A stretch of 64,000 nucleotides of DNA from Neomesorhizobium sp963726065 (lineage in GTDB: Bacteria; Pseudomonadota; Alphaproteobacteria; Rhizobiales; Rhizobiaceae), in the NCBI GenBank assembly GCA_963726065.1, contig CAVSAU010000002.1, positions 310,001-374,000 on the forward strand, written 5' to 3'. Under the pieces are notes generated by a model, which was not told the origin of the DNA, made no database searches, and saw only the letters and a program-made list of their open reading frames with translations. Within the stretch, counting starts at the first letter, position 1. Every line of letters starts with the position of its first letter. Positions 1-9,012 of this stretch are shown here, one piece after another. The translations under genes and the position numbers were made by a program.

Positions 1-294
1 GGCGTCGGTCTTGCTGGAATTCCACCAGTCGTGCGCGACGCCGGGTTCGACGGTTGCAGATTGCCCGGGGCCGAGCACCATGGTTTTCCCCGCGATGCGG
101 GCATCGAGCCTGCCGCTGAGCACGGTGAATTTTTCGACGATGTAGGGGTGGAAGTGTTCGCCGACGACGGCCGCGCCCGGCCGCGCCAGGAGGTGGGCGA
201 TGCCGGGACCTTCGCCGCGATCTTCGGAGCCGCGCAGGATCACGGCGTATTCGCCGGTCACGCGGTTTTCGTAGACGTCTCCGCAACGCGACAT
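1..294 (-). CDS. cupin-domain protein, C-terminus cut by window edge
   Basis: The minus strand reads open from an ATG at 294 to the first base of the window, giving 98 residues with no stop, so the C-terminus lies outside. The translation has a small beta-barrel cupin pattern: a GEHFHPYIVEKFTVLSG segment with the metal-binding His-x-His, then Glu, and a later PGVAHDWWN segment with the second-motif His. Cupins of this size bind a small ligand or act as simple metal enzymes; no substrate can be read from the sequence. It lies 148 bp downstream of the propeller gene on the same strand, so it could be the last gene of that group. Family is fairly secure, function unknown. Confidence 0.75.
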   Translation of the reverse strand, partial: MSRCGDVYENRVTGEYAVILRGSEDRGEGPGIAHLLARPGAAVVGEHFHPYIVEKFTVLSGRLDARIAGKTMVLGPGQSATVEPGVAHDWWNSSKTDA

Positions 295-442
295 GGACTA
301 GCCCGGGACGGGAAGGCTGCGATGAAGCCGCACAATAGCATGGATGTCGGTTTTCCGCACGGTCGAGAGCCGACCGGCGGGTCGCTCCAGGTCTACTTGC
401 CGAAGACCGTGCCGCACGTGCAGTGGCTGAACGGGTCGATGG

Positions 443-1105
443 TTACCTTCGCGCTTTCGACAGCGCCAGCTTCGGGCGGCGCACCGCCCGCACGGTCCCG
501 CTGCTTCCGCCGCCGGCGAAGAACCTGTCGCCGCCATCGGATTCAAGACCTGACACGCCCATTCCGGATGGCATCCGCAACGTCTCCAGGACCTCCCCGG
601 TCTGCGGGTCGATCCGCCGCACGTCGCTGTCGTCGCCTTCCCACGTTCCATGCCAGAGCTCGCCGTCGACCCAGGTAACGCCGGTTACGACGCGGTTGGA
701 ATCGATGGTGCGCAGGATAGCACCGGTTTCAGGGTCGATCTGATGGATCTTGCGGTCGCGATACTGCCCCACCCACAGCGACCCCTCGGCCCAGGCGAGC
801 CCTGAATCGCCGCCGCCGGGCGCGGGAATCGTCGCCAGCACGCGGCCGGTCCTGGGATCGATCTTGTGGATGCGATCCTCGGCGATCTGAAACAGGTGCT
901 CGCCATCGAAGGCGGTCCCAGCATCGGCGATCACGTCAATGGAGTGTACGAGCTCGCCGCTCGCCGGATCGAAGGCGTTCAGCCTGTCGTCGGATGCGAA
1001 CCAGACGTTCTTGCCGTCAAAGGTGACGCCGTTCACCCGCTTGACGTCGGGAAAAGGCCCGTATTCGCGGAGGATTTCGGCTGCGACCTGCTTCATGCTT
1101 TCCAT
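443..1105 (-). CDS. beta-propeller protein (glutamine-cyclotransferase / Vgb-like)
   Basis: A 220-residue protein of repeated blade motifs of the type G-x-LW-x-G-x(n)-I-x-x-IDP-x-TG (for example IHKIDPRTGRV, IHQIDPETGAI, VRRIDPQTGEV), spaced about 45 residues apart, which is the pattern of small YVTN/PQQ-like propellers. There is no signal peptide, so it is probably cytoplasmic. The first ATG lies 1 bp after the stop of the HTH regulator gene. A second ATG three codons in (1096) has AGGA at better spacing and may be the true start. The tight coupling suggests co-expression with the regulator. Related proteins include virginiamycin B lyase and glutaminyl cyclase-like proteins, but no catalytic residues can be assigned. 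Confidence 0.75.
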   Translation of the reverse strand: MESMKQVAAEILREYGPFPDVKRVNGVTFDGKNVWFASDDRLNAFDPASGELVHSIDVIADAGTAFDGEHLFQIAEDRIHKIDPRTGRVLATIPAPGGGDSGLAWAEGSLWVGQYRDRKIHQIDPETGAILRTIDSNRVVTGVTWVDGELWHGTWEGDDSDVRRIDPQTGEVLETLRMPSGMGVSGLESDGGDRFFAGGGSSGTVRAVRRPKLALSKARR

Positions 1106-1106
1106 C

Positions 1107-2327
1107 CTAGTCGCTCGGCAGCGGGCCGGGAAGTAACAAGGTTGTCGGGAATCCGAGCGCCGGCGGGGTCAACCAGCGCCGCGCGCGGCCGCGGCCGAAC
1201 GACTGAACCTTGCCTGCCGATGCGAGCTGCTCAAGTGCTCGCTGCACGGTGCGCGGGCTGGCGCCGAGCGCGATCGCCAGCGCCGAGCTCGACCACGACT
1301 CGCCATCGGCGAGAAAGGCGAGCACCGCCGCGTGCGGCTCTTCGACGGGCGGCGCCAGCACGACGATTTCCGGTGCGCTGCGCGACGACAGCGTGAAGCC
1401 GCTGCCGGTCGCGCTGATATCGGCCAGCGGCCGAAGCTTCTCGCGCAGCCGGCCGACCTCGACCCGCAGCCGTGCGCGGTGCGATTCGTCGACATGCCTG
1501 GCCCGAAAGGCGCGGGCAAGCAGAATGCTGCGCGATACGTCGCCGGGCCAGGCTTCGCCGAGCGCGCGCGCGAGCGAAAACAGCACCGGGCTCGTCGCAA
1601 GCGAAATCACGGTGTCTGCCTGCCGCACGACGAAGCGGCACGCGTCGACGACGAGCGTCCCCGAAGCGTGCAACGCTTCGACATCTTCCAGCAGCAGCAG
1701 GCGTTCGCCCCCACGCGTGATGAGGCGCGCCGCCGGCGCATTCATGGCAAGGGCTGCGTTTTCAACCTCCGCCGTCAGCGCGGGAATGTCGGCCGCCCGC
1801 GCCGCCTGCTTGGCGCGCTCAAGTGCGGCGCGCGCCGCCCTTGTGTGCAGGCGCCGGACAGCCAATCCCGCTACCACGAGTTCGTGGGCGGCGCGCGATG
1901 CGGGCGGGAGCGGCGCGGGGTCGAACCCGGCGAGCGTACGCTCGGCCTCGTCGAGGCGGCCGATCAGCAGCAGGCGCCGGGCTTCGAGGTTCAGCGCATG
2001 CGCGGCGTTGATGCGGTCGCCATGCGCCTCGAGCGTTGCTCGCGCGGCGTCGAGAGCCTTGGCGGGCCAGGTGAGATCACGCGAGACGAGCGCGATTTCG
2101 GCTTCGGCGACGACGCAGCGCGCGCGAGCTACCGTCTCCCTTGGACGGAAGGCGCGGGCAGCGCTCTTCAGAAGCGCCTTGGCCCGGGCGAGATCGCCGA
2201 GCTGCGCCATCGCGATGCCCCTTAGCGCGAGCGCCGGCGCATCGTCACGCAGGGCGACCCGCTTCAACGCGCCGAGCGGGTCGCCCGCGGCAAGTGCGCG
2301 CGCCGCGGCCGTAATCAGCGAGTCCAT
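1107..2327 (-). CDS. transcriptional regulator with TPR-like N-terminus and two winged-helix regions
   Basis: The 406-residue protein starts at the ATG at 2327, behind a weak GGGA; an upstream in-frame start would add 37 unlikely residues. The N-terminal half is an Ala/Arg/Leu-rich helical array resembling TPR repeats. At about residues 240-330 a segment with HRARLRVEVGRLREKL followed by GSGFTL resembles an OmpR/PhoB-type winged helix. The C-terminus has a second HTH (SALAIALGASPRTVQRALEQL, wing GRGRARRW). It probably regulates the propeller and cupin genes that follow on the same strand. The ligand is unknown. This architecture is seen in uncharacterised rhizobial proteins. Confidence 0.7.
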   Translation of the reverse strand: MDSLITAAARALAAGDPLGALKRVALRDDAPALALRGIAMAQLGDLARAKALLKSAARAFRPRETVARARCVVAEAEIALVSRDLTWPAKALDAARATLEAHGDRINAAHALNLEARRLLLIGRLDEAERTLAGFDPAPLPPASRAAHELVVAGLAVRRLHTRAARAALERAKQAARAADIPALTAEVENAALAMNAPAARLITRGGERLLLLEDVEALHASGTLVVDACRFVVRQADTVISLATSPVLFSLARALGEAWPGDVSRSILLARAFRARHVDESHRARLRVEVGRLREKLRPLADISATGSGFTLSSRSAPEIVVLAPPVEEPHAAVLAFLADGESWSSSALAIALGASPRTVQRALEQLASAGKVQSFGRGRARRWLTPPALGFPTTLLLPGPLPSD

Positions 2328-2458
2328 GGGAATCCCGCCAGACTTGTAACTCCCGCCATCGCGATATCCGGCCTTAGTGTGATCGCGACCACCACCGGTG
2401 CGCCGCGCCGACGGAGGAAAGGACGCCGCGCGCCCCACGTCAACCCACGCGCCGGCGC

Positions 2459-2515
2459 TTGTTTAGCCGCATTTTTGCGACGCCAGGTGATTCCACCGGG
2501 CTGCAAAATGCTCGA
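2459..2515 (+). repeat. dispersed hairpin repeat, copy 1
   Basis: This is one of five related intergenic copies (others at 8749, 34371, 35179 and, inverted, 44249). It contains a CGCA/TGCG stem and a GCCAGGTG/CACCGGGC stem around ATTC, and ends in GCAAAATGCTCGAG. The copy ends immediately before, and partly supplies, the ribosome-binding site of the gene at 2524. Confidence 0.8.
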
Positions 2516-2523
2516 GGAGAACG

Positions 2524-2823
2524 ATGACGAAGCACATGACCGGAATGGGCGATGAACGGCCGGCGGCTGGGGTCGACCCGCTCGAAGTGGGGAAAGCTTC
2601 GACGCGCCGCGTTGGCGACTGGCTGTGCCTCGCGGCGACGCCAACCTTCGCCATCATGGCGGTGCTGACCGCCACTGGCGGCCCGGACACGATCTGCTCG
2701 GCCATGCCGGATGCCTCGCCATTGAGCGGCATGGGCCTGATGTATGTGCTGATGAGCGTCTTCCATCTGGCGCCCTGGCTTAAGCTGGCCGCCAGTCGGC
2801 GAATCGCCTCCGGCTCTTTGTGA
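2524..2823 (+). CDS. small hypothetical membrane protein
   Basis: A 99-residue ORF with a good GAGGAGA ribosome-binding site 3 bases before the ATG. After a 30-residue polar N-terminus there are two hydrophobic segments: about residues 32-52 (WLCLAATPTFAIMAVLTA) and 67-85 (GMGLMYVLMSVFHLAPWL). Two cysteines lie near the first segment. It resembles short conserved rhizobial membrane proteins of unknown function, recalled rather than searched. It converges on the AmpR-like gene, with 8 bp between the stops. Confidence 0.65.
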   Translation: MTKHMTGMGDERPAAGVDPLEVGKASTRRVGDWLCLAATPTFAIMAVLTATGGPDTICSAMPDASPLSGMGLMYVLMSVFHLAPWLKLAASRRIASGSL

Positions 2824-2831
2824 AGGGTTCG

Positions 2832-3737
2832 TCAGGACGAAGCGGGAAACGCCCCGGCGCCGCAATCCGGCGCCTGGGCGGCAATCCATTCGGCGAACGC
2901 CGTCATCGCCGCGGTGGGGGTTCGCGATTTGAGCCTGGTCAGCCAATAGCTGCCGAGCGAAATGGAGGCCTGGAACGGCCGCCTGATCGAACCGCCGCGC
3001 ATCTGGCGTGAGAACATGAGTGGCGGAGCGAGGGCGACGCCCACCCCCTGCTCGGCCGCCTCCATCATGGCGAGCGACGAATCGAACACGATGGCGCCTG
3101 CGATGTTTGCCGGGACCTCCGCGCCGGCGGCGGCAAACCAGCGCGCCCACTCGTCCATGCGGTAGCTTCTAAGCAATGTAAGCTCGGCCAGATCCCCCGG
3201 TGAACGGATCCTTGCCGCCAGCTCCGGCGTGCAAAGCGGCGTCAGCGGCGCTTCGAACAGTTCCGTCGCATCGAGACCGTGCCATGCGCCGTTTCCGAAG
3301 CGGATGGAGAAGTCGAGCCCCTCGGCAGCCATGTCGACGCGGTTGTTGTTGGTGGAAAGCCTGAGTTCCACGAACGGATGGGAGCGCCTGAAATCCTCCA
3401 GCCGGGGCAGCAGCCATCCGACGGCGAAGGTGCCAACCACCCCCACTACCAGCAGCTCGCGGACTTTTCCCGAGCCGACCCGGTCGAGCGTCGTGGCCAG
3501 GCGGTCGAAGGCGTCTCCAACGACTGGAAGCAGGGCCTCACCCTCGGCTGTGATCATCAGGCCGCGCGGCAGCCGGCGAAACAGCTGAACGCCCATATGC
3601 TGTTCGAGCGCGCGGACCTGCTGGCTCACGGCTGCCTGCGTGACGTGAAGTTCGATCCCGGCCCGCGTGAAGCTGAGATGCCGGGCCGAAGCCTCGAACG
3701 CCCGCAACGCGTTCAGTGGAAGGAAGGGTCGGACCAT
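2832..3737 (-). CDS. LysR-family regulator, AmpR/GcvA-like
   Basis: The 301-residue protein starts at the ATG at 3737; a TTG one codon upstream also fits. Residues 1-60 are the LysR helix-turn-helix (LPLNALRAFEASARHLSFTR, then TQAAVSQQVRALE). Residues about 90-290 form the inducer-binding domain. It closely follows the AmpR pattern throughout: GVVGTFAVGWLLPRLEDFRR, LSTNNNRVD, FDSSLAMMEAAEQGVGVA and LGSYWLTRLKSR. AmpR senses muropeptides and controls a divergent beta-lactamase gene, but the divergent gene here is an FAD monooxygenase, so the target is unclear. GcvA-like is the alternative label. Family assignment is strong. Confidence 0.85.
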   Translation of the reverse strand: MVRPFLPLNALRAFEASARHLSFTRAGIELHVTQAAVSQQVRALEQHMGVQLFRRLPRGLMITAEGEALLPVVGDAFDRLATTLDRVGSGKVRELLVVGVVGTFAVGWLLPRLEDFRRSHPFVELRLSTNNNRVDMAAEGLDFSIRFGNGAWHGLDATELFEAPLTPLCTPELAARIRSPGDLAELTLLRSYRMDEWARWFAAAGAEVPANIAGAIVFDSSLAMMEAAEQGVGVALAPPLMFSRQMRGGSIRRPFQASISLGSYWLTRLKSRTPTAAMTAFAEWIAAQAPDCGAGAFPASS

Positions 3738-3889
3738 CAATGCCCAAGTTCAACTTATAGCTGGCCCGGTCTATCACCGTCTGTAGAAAGTTTGAACGCG
3801 TCATAAACGTCGCCACGTCCCCCTAGGCTTGCAGTCGCGGTTGCGGCGGGGTCCTTGAAATCACGCCTTCGGTATCTCAGGTTCTGGCG
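3738..3889. promoter_or_regulatory. divergent promoter region, possible LysR operator
   Basis: This 152-bp spacer separates the AmpR-like gene from the divergent monooxygenase. It holds a near-perfect short palindrome AAGTTCAACTT at 3746-3756 and a related half-site AAAGTTTGAAC at about 3788-3798. LysR proteins usually bind interrupted palindromes between divergent genes, so these are the best operator candidates. No clear -35/-10 pair was identified. Confidence 0.35.
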
Positions 3890-5044
3890 ATGAGCGAGAG
3901 CCTGCCTTCCCAAAACATCCCGAATGTCGAAAGTCCGGCTGAACGGAGCGACGTTCGGATCGCGTTTAAGACCGAAATTGCGGTCATCGGAGCCGGCCAG
4001 GCGGGCCTGTCCTCCGCCTATCATCTGCGCAATCTCGGCTTGGCGCCCGGCACCGGCTATGTGGTTCTCGACAAATCCCCACACGCCGGCGGGGCATGGC
4101 AGCACCGCTGGCCGTCGCTGACGCTGAGCACGGTCAACCGCGTCCACGACCTGCCGGGCATGCAGTTTACCGATGCGATCGACACCGCCGATCCCGAAGT
4201 GAAGGCCTCCGTCGCGGTTCCGCGCTATTATGCGGCCTACGAAAGGAAGTTCCAGCTGCCGGTGTACCGTCCGGTGACCGTCAAGGTCGTCTGCGAACGC
4301 AACGGACGATTCCGTGTGGAGACCGACCAGGAAACGTTTTCCGCCCGCGGCATCATCAATGCCACCGGCACCTGGGAGACGCCCTACATCCCCGACTATC
4401 CCGGCGCCGGCCTGTTCAAGGGGCGGCAATTGCATACGCGCGACTACAAGACCGCCGGCGAATTCGCTGGCAAGCACGTCGTCATCGTGGGCGGGGGCAT
4501 CTCCGCATTGCAGCTGCTCGACGAAATATCACGCGTCGCCTCGACCACCTGGGTCACCCGCGACGAGCCGCGGTTTCGCGAAACGCCGTTCACGCCCGAG
4601 GACGGGCGCGCCGCCGTCGCCGTCGTCGAGGACCGGGTGAGGCGCGGGCTCGTCCCCGGCTCGGTTGTTTCGGTTACTGGCATTCCGTGGACGCCCGCGC
4701 TGAGGGCTGCCGGGGAACGCGGCGTGCTCAACCGGCTGCCGATGTTCAGCGCGATCACCGATCGCGGCATCTGCTGGGCCGACGGCAGCGAGAGGCAAGC
4801 CGACGTGATCCTGTGGTGCACCGGGTTTCGCAGTTCGCTCGATCACCTGGCGCCGCTGCAACTGAGGGAGGACAATGGTGGCATCATCATGTCCGGTCGC
4901 CTGGCGACGCAGGTCGCCAGGGATCCGCGTGTCCACCTGGTCGGCTACGGCCCTTCCGCCTCGACCATCGGCGCCAACCGGGCCGGAGGTGCGGCCGCGC
5001 GCGAGTTGACCAGCTATCTGAACGCCGGCGCAGCACAAGGCTGA
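3890..5044 (+). CDS. FAD-dependent NAD(P)-binding monooxygenase-like protein
   Basis: A 384-residue flavoprotein. The FAD-binding Rossmann motif GAGQAG is at residues 34-39 and a second nucleotide-binding motif VVIVGGGISALQL is near residues 197-209, the two-dinucleotide layout of flavin-containing monooxygenases and YdbN/CzcO-like oxidoreductases. The segment NATGTWETPYIPDYPG is the usual ATG-type linker between domains. The ribosome-binding site is weak. It stands alone, divergent from the AmpR-like gene that may regulate it. The substrate cannot be deduced. Confidence 0.8.
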   Translation: MSESLPSQNIPNVESPAERSDVRIAFKTEIAVIGAGQAGLSSAYHLRNLGLAPGTGYVVLDKSPHAGGAWQHRWPSLTLSTVNRVHDLPGMQFTDAIDTADPEVKASVAVPRYYAAYERKFQLPVYRPVTVKVVCERNGRFRVETDQETFSARGIINATGTWETPYIPDYPGAGLFKGRQLHTRDYKTAGEFAGKHVVIVGGGISALQLLDEISRVASTTWVTRDEPRFRETPFTPEDGRAAVAVVEDRVRRGLVPGSVVSVTGIPWTPALRAAGERGVLNRLPMFSAITDRGICWADGSERQADVILWCTGFRSSLDHLAPLQLREDNGGIIMSGRLATQVARDPRVHLVGYGPSASTIGANRAGGAAARELTSYLNAGAAQG

Positions 5045-5209
5045 TCCATCGGCGCAGGCCTTCGAACGCGGCATTTTCAGGGCCTTGGCGGCAAATACCG
5101 AAAACGTCTGACATCAACCGTGATCGCCTGTCTATTGCAGTGCAGCATAGGCGCAACTAGATTGCGCCCGCTTCGGTCGGCGGCCTGATCGGACAAGCGC
5201 CATCACCCC

Positions 5210-6853
5210 GTGTGCGATCACGCGGGGGCGCTGATTGCCGCCGCGATCAGTTCCATTGGAGTACGCTTTGGCAGTGGCGCACGACGCTCTTTTCAACATT
5301 GGTTTGAAGGCGAAAGCAGCCTTCTCGACGGAGGGCTTGGCCTGAACGCGCACGGCCACCGCAACGCCACGACCAGTATCACCGGGCGCCTCGTCAAGGG
5401 AAGCATGTGGCTGAGCCTGTCCCGGGTGATCGTCAACGGGCTGGCGACGCTGAGCACCTTTGTGCTCGCATGGTACCTGGCGCCTTCAGACTTCGGCCTG
5501 GTGGCGCTGGCGACCACCATGCTGTTGATCGTCGACACCGTCACCCAGCTCTCGCTCTCCGAGGCGCTCATCCGACACAGCGCGCCCGACAGGTCGCATT
5601 TCAGCGCCGCCTGGACGCTCAACGCGACGCGCGGCCTGCTGCTTGCCCTGCTCTTTGCCGCCTGCGCCTATCCGGCCTCGGTCCTGTTCGAGGAACCGCG
5701 GCTCTCCGGCGTCATGCTGGCGCTGGGAGTAAGCGTGCTGTTGGGCGGCCTCACCAACCCGCGCCGGATCATGCTGCAGCGCGACCTGATCTTCTGGCAG
5801 GAATTCGTGCTTGCCGTCTCGCAGAAGTTCACCGGCTTCGTCGCCGCCGTGGCGATCGCGATGATCTACCACAGCTATTGGGCGCTGGTGATCGGCACGC
5901 TGGTGAGCCAGGCGACAAACGTCATCGTTTCCTATCTCGTGCTGCCGTTCCGCCCTAGCATCACCTTCCGGCACATGAAGGAGTTCTTTTCCTTCTCGGC
6001 GTGGCTGACCGCCGGCCAGATCGTCAACACGCTCAACTGGCGTTTCGATTATCTGCTGGTGGGCAAGATGCTGGGCGGCACATCACTCGGCTACTATTCG
6101 GTCGGCAGCAACCTGGCCATGATGCCGACACGCGAGGCGACGGCGCCGCTCACCCAGACGATCTATCCCGGTTTTTCCAGCATTCGCGACGATCCCACCC
6201 GCCTCGCCACCGCCTATCAGCGGGTCCAGGCGCTGGTCGCGGCAGTGGCGCTGCCGGCGGGCATCGGCGTGGCGGTGGTCGCCGATCCGCTGGTCAGGCT
6301 GACGCTCGGCGAAAAATGGGTGCCGATCATCTTCATCGTCCAGTCGCTCGCCTCGGTCTTCGCACTGCAGACGCTGGGCTCGCTGGTGCAGCCGCTCGGC
6401 ATGGCCAAGGGCGAGACGCGGCTCTTGTTCATCCGCGACGCGCAGATGCTGTGCGTGCGCGTTCCGGTCATGATTGCCGGCCTACTGCTTGGCGGGCTGC
6501 AGGGCGTGGTTATCGGCCGCGTTTTCACCGGCCTGTTCAGCGCGTTCGTCAACATGATCCTGGTGAAACGCTTCATCGGTGTCACAGTGCTGAAGCAACT
6601 TTCGGCCAACGTGCGAGCGCTTGCCAGCATCGTGGTGATGGCGGCGGGCGTGTCGCTGGCGTTGAGCCACATGGCGCAAACCGACGACAAATTCGCGCTG
6701 GCCACGCAACTGGCCGCACTCGCCGGGCTGGGCGCGTTTCTCTACTGCGGCACGAGCTTCATGCTCTGGACCCTGATGAAGCGCCCGGCCGGTCCCGAAA
6801 CAGAGGTCTGGCAGATTCTGGGAAAAGTCCTGTCGAAGGTCCGCCCAGCCTGA
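5210..6853 (+). CDS. polysaccharide flippase (Wzx/ExoT-type, MATE-like)
   Basis: The frame opens at a GTG at 5210 and encodes up to 547 residues, but the first ~60 (polar, no hydrophobic segment) may not be translated. GSMWLSLSRVIVNG begins the first membrane segment, with about twelve more to the C-terminus. The RDLIFWQEFVLAVSQK and RFDYLLVGKMLG segments and the overall layout match lipopolysaccharide O-unit flippases. Its role would be to move lipid-linked sugar units across the inner membrane. It leads a short run with the pyruvyl transferase and glycosyltransferase genes. A CTG at 5342 behind GGAGGG is another possible start. Confidence 0.8.
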   Translation: MCDHAGALIAAAISSIGVRFGSGARRSFQHWFEGESSLLDGGLGLNAHGHRNATTSITGRLVKGSMWLSLSRVIVNGLATLSTFVLAWYLAPSDFGLVALATTMLLIVDTVTQLSLSEALIRHSAPDRSHFSAAWTLNATRGLLLALLFAACAYPASVLFEEPRLSGVMLALGVSVLLGGLTNPRRIMLQRDLIFWQEFVLAVSQKFTGFVAAVAIAMIYHSYWALVIGTLVSQATNVIVSYLVLPFRPSITFRHMKEFFSFSAWLTAGQIVNTLNWRFDYLLVGKMLGGTSLGYYSVGSNLAMMPTREATAPLTQTIYPGFSSIRDDPTRLATAYQRVQALVAAVALPAGIGVAVVADPLVRLTLGEKWVPIIFIVQSLASVFALQTLGSLVQPLGMAKGETRLLFIRDAQMLCVRVPVMIAGLLLGGLQGVVIGRVFTGLFSAFVNMILVKRFIGVTVLKQLSANVRALASIVVMAAGVSLALSHMAQTDDKFALATQLAALAGLGAFLYCGTSFMLWTLMKRPAGPETEVWQILGKVLSKVRPA

Positions 6854-6905
6854 AATCGCTACAATCCTGCTGCACACCCCTGCCGCCATCGAAATGGAGA
6901 ATGAA

Positions 6906-7919
6906 ATGCCGGAATCAAATCTGGTCCTGATCGCCAAATTGCAGGACATGATTCACGACTGCCTGAAGGATTATGTCTTGGCCGACGAGCCGATGGCGAT
7001 CCTCGACTTTCCGGACATCCGCAACTGCGGCGATTCGGCGATCTGGCTTGGCGAGATGGCCTACCTGAAAGATCGCTACCGCAAGCGGCCGGCCTATGTC
7101 TCGCGCATCGACGATTTCTCGGCCGAAGAGCTCGAGCAGGTCATGCCGAACGGGCCGATATTCATCCATGGCGGCGGAAATTTCGGCGATCTCTGGGTTG
7201 CGCACCAGGACTTTCGCGAGCGCGTGCTGGAGCGATTTCCGAACCGCCAGATCATCCAGTTTCCGCAGTCGATCCACTACAAGTCGAAGGAGCGCGTGGA
7301 ACAGAGCGCGCGCGCCATCGGACGCCACAAGAACTTCGTGCTCCTGGTCCGCGACGAGGAATCGAAGCATTTCGCCGAAAAGCACTTCGACTGCCAGGTG
7401 CGGCTCTGCCCGGACATGGCCTTCGCCATCGGCGGCCTCAAGCCGGTCGCGGCCGAATTCCCGGTTCTCGCCATGCTGAGGGTGGATCTCGAAAAGGCCG
7501 GCGATCTCGATCTCTCGGCCTATCCCGATCTGCCTGTCGAGGACTGGACGACCGAATCGGCGCGGCGCGTGCGCGTCTCCAAGGCGATCGGCGCTGCGTC
7601 GGGGCTTCTGGCGCTGAAGCCCGGCGAGGTGCGGCTGCGCAAGCTCGACGCCGCCGCGCACAATCGCTTCGCCGCGGCATCCGCCAGATCTCGCGCGGAC
7701 ACGCGATCGTCACCGATCGCCTGCATGTCCACATCTGCTCGCTGCTGCTTGGCCGCCCGCACGCCGTGCTCGACAACAGCTATGGCAAGGTGCGGCGTTT
7801 CATGAACGCATTCTCGGGCGGGTCCGACGCTCTCCTACATGGCCACCTCGCTCGACGACGGCATTGACTGGGCGCGTCGCCAGGCCGGTCAGGCAACCGG
7901 CAAGGGGGATGCCCGATGA
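6906..7919 (+). CDS. polysaccharide pyruvyl transferase family protein (frameshifted)
   Basis: The start at 6906 has GGAG six bases upstream. The N-terminus carries the family features: FPDIRNCGDSAIWLGEM, then GPIFIHGGGNFGDLW and IIQFPQSIHY. The enzymes transfer pyruvate from PEP to sugars of exopolysaccharides, giving ketals. The frame is lost near 7675 and the protein continues in another frame (GHAIVTDRLHVHICSLLLGR, then LDNSYGKVRRF). It shifts again near 7825 and ends as LSYMATSLDDGIDW at the TGA at 7917-7919, overlapping the ATG of the next gene. The two shifts are single-base and the rest is intact, so sequence error is more likely than decay. The sugar acceptor is unknown. Confidence 0.75.
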
Positions 7920-8742
7920 CCCTTCTTACCTTCATCATTCCGGTCCGCCATCAGGACAATGCGCGCGACTGGGCCCTGCTCAAGGCAAACCTCACCCAGA
8001 CCGTCTGCTTCGATCGCCAACCAGACCAATGGCGATTGGCGAGGCGTCATCGTTGCCAACGAGGGCGCCGACCTGCCCGAGCTTGCCCCAGGGTTTCGAG
8101 GTTGAACGCGTGACCTTCCCACCCAACGACATGCATGAGCTCGGCAAGTCGGGCAACATGGAGGATTTCTACGACGCCTTCCGCGCCGACAAGGGACGCC
8201 GGGTGCTGATGGGCATGTTGCGGGCGCGAGACAGCCGCTTTTTCATGATCGTCGACGACGACGATTTCGTCAGCGCCCGGCTGGTCGAGTACGTCTCGGA
8301 ACATCGCGGCGCCAACGGATGGACCATCGATCGCGGCTACATCTGGGACGATGGCGGCCAGCTGTTGCTGGGATATGACGATTTCAACCATCTGTGCGGA
8401 ACGTCGCTGATCATCCGGTCGGATGTCTATGGCGTGCCCGAGCGCTTCGAGGACGCCTCGCTCGACTGGATCAAGTCGATGCTCGGCAGCCATGTCCGCA
8501 TCGCCGACATCCTGGCGGGACGCGGCCAGGCGCTGGCGACGCTGCCGTTTCACGGCGCCGTCTACCGGGTGGCCCATGGCGGGTCGCACAGCAAGGCGCC
8601 CAGCCTTCTCAAGAAGTACTTCTTCAGCCGGGAAGCCCTGAAGCGGCCGCGCCGGCTGCTGCGCAACCTCGGCAGGCTGAGGCGCGTGGACGATGCCGCG
8701 CGGCGCGAGTTTTTCGGCGAACCGGCGCGGGCCAACGCGTGA
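7916..8742 (+). CDS. putative glycosyltransferase (frameshifted)
   Basis: It begins with an ATGA overlap with the pyruvyl transferase gene. The protein opens MTLLTFIIPVRH, typical of GT-A-fold transferases, and has a DDDDF metal/nucleotide-binding motif (FMIVDDDDFVSARLVEYV) around residue 120. Single-base shifts near 8008 and 8090 break the N-terminal quarter. From 8095 to the stop at 8742 the frame is open. The likely product is about 274 residues. It would add a sugar to the polysaccharide made by this locus. Donor and acceptor are not predictable. Confidence 0.65.
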
Positions 8743-8748
8743 CGCCTT

Positions 8749-8848
8749 GGAGCGGTTCCGGCTCTTTCAGAACCGATAACTCGCTATTTGTTTTGCCGCA
8801 TTTATGCGGACGCCAGGTGATTCCATCTGGCTGAAAAATGCTTTAGCG
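8749..8848 (+). repeat. dispersed hairpin repeat, copy 2 (full form)
   Basis: This copy has all three hairpins of the family: CGGCTCT/AGAACCG around TTC, CCGCAT/ATGCGG around TT, and GCCAGGTG/CATCTGGC around ATTC. It ends in AAAATGCTTTAGCG. It is nearly identical in layout to the copy at 35179-35285. Confidence 0.85.
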
Positions 8849-9012
8849 CAAGCCGGCGATCCGACCGCAAAACCATCCCCGACACAGTCGTTAACCAGTT
8901 GTGATCGCGCTGGCGCGTTGCAATCATAACTTGCCCAATTGATGCCTTCCCTTGGTCAGAAACTGCCATATGTGACGGTTTCTTGACAGATTTGTTACAA
9001 GGGAGAGCAGCC

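Noticed and set aside
5045..5209. TGC-rich sequence TTGCAGTGCAGCATA as an operator for the flippase gene
   Set aside because: The repeat is short and imperfect, and I could not tie it to a regulator family with confidence.
8982..9012. TTGACA before the membrane-protein gene as a promoter
   Set aside because: The matching -10 box would fall on the ribosome-binding site and start codon, so the placement is not workable.
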